Below, in pieces: positions 1 to 7,500 of a stretch of 26,055 nt of DNA. Every line of letters begins with the position of its first letter. Positions within the stretch are counted from its first letter, which is position 1. The notes under the pieces were generated by a model, which saw nothing but the letters and a program-made list of their open reading frames with translations, did no database searches and was not told the origin of the DNA. Source of the DNA: an uncultured Thomasclavelia sp. (lineage in GTDB: Bacteria > Bacillota_I > Bacilli_A > Erysipelotrichales > Coprobacillaceae). Where the stretch lies: NCBI GenBank assembly GCA_910588165.1, contig CAJUOR010000021.1:1-26055 (forward strand). Reading direction: 5' to 3'. The translations under genes were made by a program, and so were the position numbers.

Positions 1-2
1 TT

Positions 3-194
3 CTCTATCCCAAGGGTGTCAGCCTGTATGGCTACAGCCAGATTTTTAAGAAGCCTGAGATCTGGGTCGGATATAAGAACACGATCATCTATTCCTTCTT
101 TGGCACAATTTTTAATCTGATCGTCACCCTGCCGGCGGCTTACGTTCTTTGTTTTAAATGCTGTCTTAAAATCTGTCGATCTAATTCTACTTGA
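3..194 (+). pseudogene. Fragment of a carbohydrate ABC transporter permease (CUT1-like)
   Basis: The plus-strand frame is open from the window edge and ends in TGA at 192-194. Its first 49 codons (to about 149) read like an internal piece of a MalG/AraQ/YtcP-type sugar permease, with LYPKGVSLYGYSQIF, a WVGYKNTIIYSFFGT stretch and LIVTLPAAYVL entering a membrane segment. After codon 49 the family resemblance stops, and the remaining 15 residues (starting CFKCCLK) are simply the antisense of the desulfoferrodoxin gene. By my count the first 149 bases are about 46% GC, against mid-30s next door. The fragment is therefore foreign to its neighbour, broken at about 149, and not functional as it stands. 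The family call rests on pattern recognition only. Confidence 0.6.
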
Positions 195-421
195 ATAAAC
201 GAGATAAAATGTCCGCTTTCCATAGGGTGAATGTTCTCACCCACACAAACTTTAAGTTGTCCCTTTTCAAACTGAACTGTAGGCATATGCTTTTCGGTAG
301 CTGCCTCTTTGGTATTAGCAGTTAGCTTTTCCATTTCTTCATGACAGCACATCATTTTTTCATCGGGACCACAAATTTTTTCAATCACAAGCCCACATTT
401 TTCACACACATAAAATGTCAT
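140..421 (-). CDS. 3'-truncated desulfoferrodoxin / superoxide reductase
   Basis: This 93-residue product starts at ATG 421 behind a strong AAGGAGG site. The N-terminal desulforedoxin-type rubredoxin-like domain is intact, with Cys6, Cys9 and the Cys25-Cys26 pair that bind the centre I iron. The start of the superoxide reductase domain follows, with the TEKHMP motif (His45) and HPMESGH (His65, His71), three of the expected histidine ligands of the catalytic centre II. Class I desulfoferrodoxins are usually about 125 residues and end with a Cys-x-x-His motif that gives the axial cysteine and the last histidine. Here homology stops near residue 90 (LRQHLK) and the frame runs into QRT-stop, which lies in the permease fragment. 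The cysteine ligand is lost, so superoxide reduction is unlikely unless the true 3' end lies elsewhere. In intact form the protein reduces superoxide to peroxide in anaerobes. Confidence 0.85.
   Translation of the reverse strand: MTFYVCEKCGLVIEKICGPDEKMMCCHEEMEKLTANTKEAATEKHMPTVQFEKGQLKVCVGENIHPMESGHFISFIQVELDRQILRQHLKQRT
143..158. other. Breakpoint joining two truncated genes
   Basis: Both the plus-strand permease fragment and the minus-strand desulfoferrodoxin lose family resemblance inside this short interval, and base composition changes across it. I see no inverted repeats, target duplication or transposase. The simplest readings are an assembly or library chimera, or a deletion/insertion endpoint. 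Confidence 0.6.
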
Positions 422-514
422 AAAATCCCTCCTTCTTTATCAAGGGTGGACTTTTTTTCTGATTTTATGCCTTATCTTTTATAAAAATATCAAAGGCTAA
501 GGTGACCCATAAAT

Positions 515-537
515 AAAAAAGGGCTTTTGCCCTTTTA
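515..537 (-). terminator. Rho-independent terminator after the AEC transporter
   Basis: AAAAGGGC (517-524), loop TTTT and GCCCTTTT (529-536) form an 8-bp stem. On the minus strand it is followed by a T-run. The stem overlaps the transporter stop codon (535-537), so transcription ends immediately after the gene and before the desulfoferrodoxin gene. Confidence 0.8.
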
Positions 538-1452
538 TAACAACATATTACCGATGCTTAAAATAATAGGTAATGTTACCATGGATAGCAATGAAGTCAT
601 AGAAACAATTCTAGCCCCTAACTCACTATCGCCACCAAACTGTAACGAGAATATCATCGTATTGACAGCCGCAGGAGCACTAGAAGCAATGAAAACAGTC
701 ATCGCAATGGTATAATCATGAATAGGTAATAATAGTAGTACCGCCAATGTCAAGAACGGTAAAATAATCAATCTTAAAAAGCAGATAGCATACAATCTTT
801 TTGAACTAACCATTGTCTTAACATTGGATTTCACAATATATGCACCTAAAATAATCATTGCTAAAGGTGTATTCAAGTTACCTAATGTGCTAACCCCATT
901 ATATAATAACGGCGATAATTTTAGCGGAGAAATAAACAACAATAAGCCTAATAATGTCCCGATTGTGCCGGGATTAACAATCGCCTTTTGGATAGTCATA
1001 TACTTTTTATCCTTGGTAATCATATAAATACCATAAGTCCAAACAACTAAATTAACAGCTACCAAAAACGCTGATAAATGAAATACAGCACCATCAGATA
1101 AAACCGCTTTGACTAATGGAATTCCGATAAAGCCACAGTTAGCAAATGCAATGCCGTACTGCTCAATGCAATCCAGCCTTTTTAAAACGATTCTTACAAA
1201 AAGCAAAGTAGCTGCTAAGATAATCATACCAACAACAAAAGTTTTGCCTAGAACAAGCAATTTATCTATTGAAAATTCAGTTTGATAAGCTGCGATAATC
1301 GTCATAGGATTAACAATATATAAAAGGAAGTTAGAGATTTGCTTCACGCCTACATCATCAATCCATTTTTGCCAATAAGCAATTCCCCCAGCCAACATCA
1401 ATATACACATCAATGCAACTTGATTAAATACGATACCTAATAAATCTCCCAC
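535..1452 (-). CDS. AEC-family transporter (auxin efflux carrier / malate permease type)
   Basis: This 305-residue integral membrane protein has about ten hydrophobic segments and belongs to the Mem_trans (PF03547) family. Family hallmarks are visible: NPMTI near residue 48, FANCGFIGIPL at 103-113, the NPGTIG motif at 160-165 opening the second half, NTPLAMIILG at 194-203 and SSAPAAVNTMIF at 258-269. Members export or take up organic anions such as malate, but the substrate here cannot be read from sequence. The start codon is GTG (1450-1452), with GAGG eight bases upstream. It lies only 12 bases after the stop of the UPF0371 gene, so the two genes are almost certainly cotranscribed. Length is normal for the family. 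Confidence 0.9.
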   Translation of the reverse strand: MGDLLGIVFNQVALMCILMLAGGIAYWQKWIDDVGVKQISNFLLYIVNPMTIIAAYQTEFSIDKLLVLGKTFVVGMIILAATLLFVRIVLKRLDCIEQYGIAFANCGFIGIPLVKAVLSDGAVFHLSAFLVAVNLVVWTYGIYMITKDKKYMTIQKAIVNPGTIGTLLGLLLFISPLKLSPLLYNGVSTLGNLNTPLAMIILGAYIVKSNVKTMVSSKRLYAICFLRLIILPFLTLAVLLLLPIHDYTIAMTVFIASSAPAAVNTMIFSLQFGGDSELGARIVSMTSLLSMVTLPIILSIGNMLL

Positions 1453-1464
1453 GTCCTATACCTC

Positions 1465-2970
1465 TTATTGATAAAATAGATCAGATGTCGGATAAATCGG
1501 ATCGCAAGTTACATCTATTCCTAATTTACGTAAAGTTTGTAAATCCGCTTCGCTTAAAATAACGGTTGAATGAGCCTGTAAGCCGGTCAACAGATGTAAT
1601 TTTGATAAAGCTACTTGGGCTACCGGATTAGTAACTGCACAAATAGAAAGCATCATTAAAATATCTTCACAATTTAAAGCGCCATGCTTATTATGGAGAG
1701 TATTCTTTTTCAAATCAATGACAGGTTCTAGTACAGAAGGTGACAATAAATAAATATCATCATCAATCCCGGCTAAATGCTTAACCGCATTTAAAAGCAT
1801 AGCAGACGTACAATTCATCAATGCACTGCCTTTACCGGTAATAACTGTACCATTTGGTAATTCAGTTGCGACAACAGCCATATTATCTTGACTATGTTCT
1901 TTTTTCTTAATTGTCATCGCATAGTTTCTAGCCGGTGTAACACAAGCACGATCCTCTTCTTTTAAGTTTAATTCCTCCATTAAAAGACGGCATCTTTCCA
2001 TAGTTTCTAAATCGCATTCACCTTTTTTATAGCCAACAGCGGCTTTAAAATAACGACGAATAACTTCTTGAGAGCTTGCTTGTGCAACTACTTCATCATC
2101 TACAATACCAAAACCTACACGGTTAACTCCCATATCTGTCGGTGACTTATAAATAGAATCCTTGCCTGTAATTTTTTCAATAATTCTTTTAATAACCGGA
2201 AACATTTCTAAATCCCGATTATAATTGACAGTTACATCACCATATGCTTCTAAATGGAAGTTATCGATTAAATTAACATCTTTTAAATCCGCTGTCGCTG
2301 CTTCATAAGCAACATTTAGAGGATGTTTTAATGGGACATTCCAAACCGGAAAAGTTTCAAATTTAGAATATCCTGCCACTTTTCCTCGCTGATACTCATG
2401 GTACAACTGTGATAAACAAGTCCCAAGCTTACCACTTCCGGGACCCGGTCCGGTAACAACTACAATTGGACGTGTTGTTTCGATATATGGGTTTTTACCA
2501 TAACCCTCTGGGCTTACAATCATTTCCACATCTGTTGGATAACCCTTTGTTGCCTGATGTTTATAAACTGTAATATTACGTTGTTTTAATTTGTTGATAA
2601 AAGCAGTAGCTGCCGGTTGCTTAGCATAACGTGTCATTACAACACTGTTCACCAATAAACCTAAATTACGGAAATTATCAATTAACTGCAAAACCTCTAA
2701 ATGATAAGGCAGTCCGACATCGCCATGCATTTTATTTCTTTCTAAATCCCCTGCGTAGACACAAATAACGATTTCCGCTTGATCTTTTAACCTTTGTAGC
2801 AACTTTACTTTGACATTTTCATCATAACCAGGTAAAACTCGTTTAGCGTGCAAGTCATACATGAGCTTACCTCCAAATTCCAAATACAGCTTATCAAAAT
2901 TATTGACACGTTCTAAAATGTATTGTGATTGTTCTCTCAAATATTTTTCATTATCAAATCCGATTTGCAT
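1465..2970 (-). CDS. UPF0371 / DUF1846 family protein
   Basis: This conserved protein of unknown biochemical function (DUF1846, PF08903) is about 501 residues, the usual family length. It begins MQIGFDNEKYLREQS, as family members do, and carries a Gly/Pro-rich, P-loop-like GPGPGSGKLGT motif at residues 174-184, which may bind a nucleotide or phosphate; that is an inference. An in-frame TTG lies 18 bases upstream (2988), but it sits within the GGAGGGGG ribosome binding site of the ATG at 2970, so I use the ATG. A TGA-TATAAT extended -10 promoter lies just upstream. It is the first gene of a two-gene operon with the AEC transporter, which suggests a linked but undefined metabolic role. Confidence 0.9.
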   Translation of the reverse strand: MQIGFDNEKYLREQSQYILERVNNFDKLYLEFGGKLMYDLHAKRVLPGYDENVKVKLLQRLKDQAEIVICVYAGDLERNKMHGDVGLPYHLEVLQLIDNFRNLGLLVNSVVMTRYAKQPAATAFINKLKQRNITVYKHQATKGYPTDVEMIVSPEGYGKNPYIETTRPIVVVTGPGPGSGKLGTCLSQLYHEYQRGKVAGYSKFETFPVWNVPLKHPLNVAYEAATADLKDVNLIDNFHLEAYGDVTVNYNRDLEMFPVIKRIIEKITGKDSIYKSPTDMGVNRVGFGIVDDEVVAQASSQEVIRRYFKAAVGYKKGECDLETMERCRLLMEELNLKEEDRACVTPARNYAMTIKKKEHSQDNMAVVATELPNGTVITGKGSALMNCTSAMLLNAVKHLAGIDDDIYLLSPSVLEPVIDLKKNTLHNKHGALNCEDILMMLSICAVTNPVAQVALSKLHLLTGLQAHSTVILSEADLQTLRKLGIDVTCDPIYPTSDLFYQ

Positions 2971-3004
2971 TTTTTTTACCCCCTCCAATTTAAATTACCT
3001 TTCG

Positions 3005-3032
3005 ATTATATCACAAATAAATCAAATGAAAA
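3005..3032 (-). promoter_or_regulatory. Promoter of the UPF0371-transporter operon
   Basis: On the minus strand there is an extended -10, TGA-TATAAT (hexamer at 3005-3010), with a weak -35 TTTTCA (3027-3032, 4 of 6 consensus bases) at a 16-base spacing. It lies about 35 bases from the ATG at 2970. Confidence 0.65.
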
Positions 3033-3056
3033 GACATATTTCTACTTTTATGCTTC

Positions 3057-3085
3057 TTTTTTTTTTGAGCTGTTTCAAGTATAAT
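3057..3085 (+). promoter_or_regulatory. Putative rlmD promoter
   Basis: A perfect TATAAT lies at 3080-3085, with only a T-run (3057-3062) at the -35 distance. It is placed about 47 bases before the rlmD ATG and divergent from the UPF0371 promoter. The weak -35 keeps confidence low. Confidence 0.4.
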
Positions 3086-3132
3086 AAAAACGGACTTAAA
3101 AGCCTATCAAGATGATGATAAGGAGATGAACT

Positions 3133-4476
3133 ATGAAAAAAAATTTAATTACAGCAACCTGTACGGGCTTAGGAATTGACGGTAAAGGTTACTTTCGCTA
3201 CCAAGGTAAAGAATATGCCTGCTCTAACTTTTTACCCCTTGAAAAAGCCGAAATAGATATTCAAAATCAAAGACAACCTAAACTTGTTAATTTACTTGAA
3301 GCTTCTAAACACCGCATTTTGCCTAAATGCGAAAAATATCAGCAATGTGGTGGTTGTCAGCTACTTCACATGGATTTTCAAGCACAACAAGATTTTAAAA
3401 CCGAAAGTGTAAAAAAAGTATTTGCCCCATTAAAACATATGATGAAAACAAATATCCCTACTTGTATCATGGCTAATGATCCATGGTATTATCGAAATAA
3501 AATCCAAATGCCTGTTGCCTTGCACAAAAATGGACAAGCATTGATTGGCTTTTACCAAGAAGGCACAATTCGTATTATCGAGAAAGATGATTGCTTAATC
3601 CAAGCTCCTATCGGTCAAAAAGTGCTGGCTGTTATTCGTGAGTTAATTGCGAAATTTCATGTTGCCCCTTTTGATTGGCAAAAACAACGAGGCACACTTA
3701 AATATATTTTATTACGCTACGGCTTTACAAGTCAGGAACTCATGGTTGTTTTTGTAACCAATGGCGAGAATTTTAAATATCGTAAGCCTTTTGTTGCAAC
3801 GCTTACATCAAAAATACCCGAAATTAAAACAATTGTTCAAAATGTCAATAACCGCAAGGATCATTTGGTTTTAGATAGAAAAGAAAATATATGGTATGGT
3901 AAAGGTTATATTTTAGATGCCATCGGAGATGTTAAGTTTTTAATCTCTTCCAAATCCTTCTATCAAATCAATCCTCCGCAAGTTAAAAAGCTTTACGACT
4001 GTGTGGCTGATTTTGCTGATTTAACAGGCAAAGAAACTGTCATAGATGCTTATTGCGGTGTTGGTACAATCGGGCTATACCTGGCAAAAAAAGCTAAAAT
4101 GGTCTATGGTGTGGAAATGATTGTATCTGCTATCGACGATGCTAAACGCAACGCCAAACTTAATCATATCAATAACGCTCAATTTCAAGTCGGAGATGCA
4201 CCTATGTATATGCGTAAGTTAGCTAAAAGCAGACATCATGTCGATGTTGTTGTTGTCGACCCGCCTCGCAGTGGTTGTACTCCCGAGTTGATTCAAGCGG
4301 TCGTCACTTTAAACCCTAGCAAATTCATTTATGTATCTTGCAATATCGAAACCCAAGCAAGAGATTTAGCCCTACTTAAAAACAGTGGTTATCAAATTAC
4401 AAAAATTCAACCCTTTGACCTTTTCCCGCAAACTTATCATGTGGAATGTGTCGTCTTAATGACTAAGAAGAAATAA
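3133..4476 (+). CDS. rlmD: 23S rRNA (uracil-C5)-methyltransferase, RlmD/RlmCD type
   Basis: This 447-residue SAM-dependent m5U RNA methyltransferase belongs to the TrmA/RumA family. Residues 1-60 are the TRAM RNA-binding domain. Cys66, Cys72, Cys75 (CxxxxxCGGC) and probably Cys154 ligate a [4Fe-4S] cluster. The FYQIN motif is at 277-281, the SAM-binding DAYCGVGTIGL at 305-315 and the DPPRSG motif at 376-381. The nucleophilic Cys403 is in YVSCN and the general base Glu438 in HVEC. All catalytic residues are present. In Gram-positives one enzyme of this type (RlmCD) can modify both U747 and U1939, and sequence alone cannot separate that from single-site RlmD. The start is supported by AAGGAG at 3120-3125. 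It is a monocistronic plus-strand gene with its own terminator. Confidence 0.93.
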   Translation: MKKNLITATCTGLGIDGKGYFRYQGKEYACSNFLPLEKAEIDIQNQRQPKLVNLLEASKHRILPKCEKYQQCGGCQLLHMDFQAQQDFKTESVKKVFAPLKHMMKTNIPTCIMANDPWYYRNKIQMPVALHKNGQALIGFYQEGTIRIIEKDDCLIQAPIGQKVLAVIRELIAKFHVAPFDWQKQRGTLKYILLRYGFTSQELMVVFVTNGENFKYRKPFVATLTSKIPEIKTIVQNVNNRKDHLVLDRKENIWYGKGYILDAIGDVKFLISSKSFYQINPPQVKKLYDCVADFADLTGKETVIDAYCGVGTIGLYLAKKAKMVYGVEMIVSAIDDAKRNAKLNHINNAQFQVGDAPMYMRKLAKSRHHVDVVVVDPPRSGCTPELIQAVVTLNPSKFIYVSCNIETQARDLALLKNSGYQITKIQPFDLFPQTYHVECVVLMTKKK

Positions 4477-4487
4477 CAATCAACACT

Positions 4488-4521
4488 AAAAAAGCACATA
4501 GCAGTATCGCTATGTGCTTTT
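4488..4521. terminator. Bidirectional terminator between rlmD and the giant surface protein gene
   Basis: A 13-bp perfect stem runs from AAAAGCACATAGC (4490-4502) through a 6-base loop to GCTATGTGCTTTT (4509-4521), with A-runs to the left and T-runs to the right. It sits 13 bases after the rlmD stop and 20 bases beyond the surface-protein stop, so it serves both convergent genes. Confidence 0.9.
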
Positions 4522-4541
4522 CTATATCATTTTTTGTAAGC

Positions 4542-7500
4542 CTATTTTGATGCTAACAATTTTCTTTTCTTATTCAATAAGATTGAAAGAACACCAGCCA
4601 CTAACATTGTCCAAACGTACATCATCATATTGAAATCATCAGATGTATCGACATTCACATCAGGTTTACCATCTCCATCTGCATCGATGTTCTTATCTGG
4701 AATACCATCTCCATTTGTATCAATGTTCAAATCAGGTTTACCATCACCATCTGTATCGATGTTTAAGTCAGCTTTACCATCACCATTTGTGTCAATGTTC
4801 AAATCAGGCTTGCCATCACCATCTGTATCGATGTTCAAATCAGGTTTACCATCTTTATCACTATCGATATTGATGTCAGGTTTACCGTCTTTGTCTGTAT
4901 CGACATTCACATCAGGTTTACCATCTTCATCGACATCAATGTTGACATCAGGTTTACCGTCTTTGTCTGTATCGATATTAATGTCAGGTTTACCATCATC
5001 ATCTGTATCGACATTCACATCAGGTTTACCATCATCATCTGTATCAATATTGATATCTGGTTTGCCATCGCCATCTTTGTCGATATTGATGTCAGGTTTA
5101 CCATCACCATCTGTATCGACATTCACATCAGGTTTTTTATCGCCATCTTTATCGATATTGATATCTGGTTTGCCATCTTTATCTGTATCAATATTGATAT
5201 CTGGTTTGCCATCGCCATTAACGTCAACATTGACATCAGGTTTTCCATCTTTATCTGTATCAATATTGATATCTGGTTTGCCATCATCATCTGTATCGAT
5301 GTTGACATCTGGTTCACCATCGCCATCTGTGTCGATATTAATATCAGGTTCCCCATCACCATCTGTATCAATGTTAATATTTGGATCTACATAAGTGTCA
5401 TATCCTTGTTCGCTTTCGCCCTTAGGATAAACATTTGTATCTGGTTTCCATCTGTCATCTACACCATCACCGTCTTCATCAATCGGTTCTTTAGGATTTG
5501 TACCAACAGGTCCTTTTCCATCGCCACGATCGACGTTAGTATCAGGCATCCAAATACCATCGCTATTTCCGCCATCTTTACTTGGCTTCCATTCACCTGT
5601 ATGATCTGTATCAATATTGACATCTGGACGATTATCACCATCTGTATCAACGTTGACATCCGGTAATCCATCACCATCTGTATCAATGTTAAGATCAGGG
5701 ATACCATCACCGTCAATATCAATATTTGTATCAAGTTTCTTACCTAATACAACAACAATCTCATGGTCTGCCTGGATATTTTCAAATAAATACGTACCGC
5801 CAGTATCTGTATTAGCACTTCTTGTTAAACCGAATAAGTCAGGTCTTGAGTCCCCATCAACCCAAATTTCCTTAATCTTATCACCGGCATTTAAGACGCT
5901 CCAATCAACTTGGTAATCCCTACCTTCAAGGACTTTCGCACCATTTGTAATTGTGCCGGCACCACCACGTAATACAGTTGTGATTGTATATTCTTTGACT
6001 TTAAAGTCACCTTCATCAACTACAGTATCATTTGGTGTATTCTTTTCAGCATAAACAACGATTTGTTTATCTTCATTGATATTTTCTAACACAATCTTGT
6101 TATCAACAACTTCAACTTCTTCGCCATTTACAGTTACTTTAGTAATCTTATAATCGGTACCAATATTCCATGTTACTGTTTTGCTACCATCAGCTTCTAC
6201 AATTCCTTCACCTTCAATTGTACCATTAGCTCCTTCAATTCGAGCTGATACAGAATATAAAGTTTCAGGAAGAGGATCAGTTTCCGGTTTCCCTGTATCC
6301 GGATCAATAATTGGATCTCCACTATCATCTGTTAATACTTTTGCAAAGTAAACTTCAATAATGTGATCTTGATTAATTTTGTTGATTTGAGCTGAATAAT
6401 TTGAAGATGTCGCATTATCAGAAGTAACTTCTGAACTTGGTTCTGAAGTTTCTGCAGATAAGGCAAATGCAGCAAACATTGCAGTTTGTTGATCTGCTTC
6501 TACTTCTACTTCTTCACCATCAACAACAATCTTAACGATTGCATTTCCGGTATTTGGATTTGCCGCAATATCAACATAGTTTTGGTTCTTATACATTGTC
6601 TTAGAACTACTTGCAGTTCCGTCTCCGTAAGTCAAGATAGTAACATCGTATAAATCAGGACTTACGTAAACTTTGACATCTGTATCTTCTGTGATATCAT
6701 CAAAATTTAATTTATTGTCTTCTAAATCAACTACTTCACCATTGACTTCTACCTTATCAACCTTATATGCTACATAATTCGGATCATCTGGGTCAGTTGG
6801 TGCATTTGGTGCAATTTCCCAATTGACTTCGTAGTTGCTTCCGCTTTCTATAACAGCACCGGACGTAATTTCACCAGGTCCACCGATAATTTGTGTTAAG
6901 ATTTTGTTGTAATCTTTTTCATCATATTCAGGCATCTCTTCACTGTCATCTTTGGCGAAATAGATATCAATAACGTTATTCTTTTTAATGTTATTAAAGT
7001 TGTATTTACCGTTGGCTTTGACTTCTTTGCCATTGACAACAACTTTGTAAACTTTATAATCGCCACCTGCTGACCATGTTGTTTCAACACTGTCACCAAG
7101 ATTTACAATCGCAGATTTACTTACAGTACAGCTATCATCTCCGCCATAACGGTTAACAGTTACTGTATATTGACCTTCTGTATAGCCACCACCGTTTGTA
7201 GGCAGTTTCTTTACTTTCACAACAACGTTATGATCAGCACCCACACCATTGAATGTAACAGTGTTTCCGCTAGGTGTATGAGCTTTACCGTCAACAATGA
7301 CTTCTACAAGTTCATAGCCACTAGCCAATGTCCATTCAACTTTTGCGTCTTGTCCTTTTTCAATTCGTTTTGTTGGTGTAATTGTGCATTTACCATCCGG
7401 ACTTCCTTCAATGCTAGTCTGGATTTGATAATATTTTGTTACATCATCAGGAATTGGAGGTGTTGTTGGTTTTGAAGGTTTATCTTTAAATTCAACAACT

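Noticed and set aside
2971..2988. TTG start giving a six-residue longer UPF0371 protein
   Set aside because: The TTG lies within the Shine-Dalgarno sequence of the ATG at 2970, and family members begin close to that ATG.
4656..5375. 36-base regular repeats suggesting a CRISPR array
   Set aside because: The units are contiguous with no unique spacers, stay in frame, vary at synonymous sites and encode a calcium-loop motif. No cas genes are near.
4630..5394. 254-codon open frame on the plus strand opposite the repeat array
   Set aside because: It is a by-product of the 36-base periodicity: each unit keeps the antisense frame open. It has no ribosome binding site and encodes only a low-complexity Ser/Pro/Leu repeat.
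7170..7475. 101-codon plus-strand frame inside the giant surface gene
   Set aside because: It is antisense to a clearly coding region with domain structure, and has no ribosome binding site or recognisable protein features.
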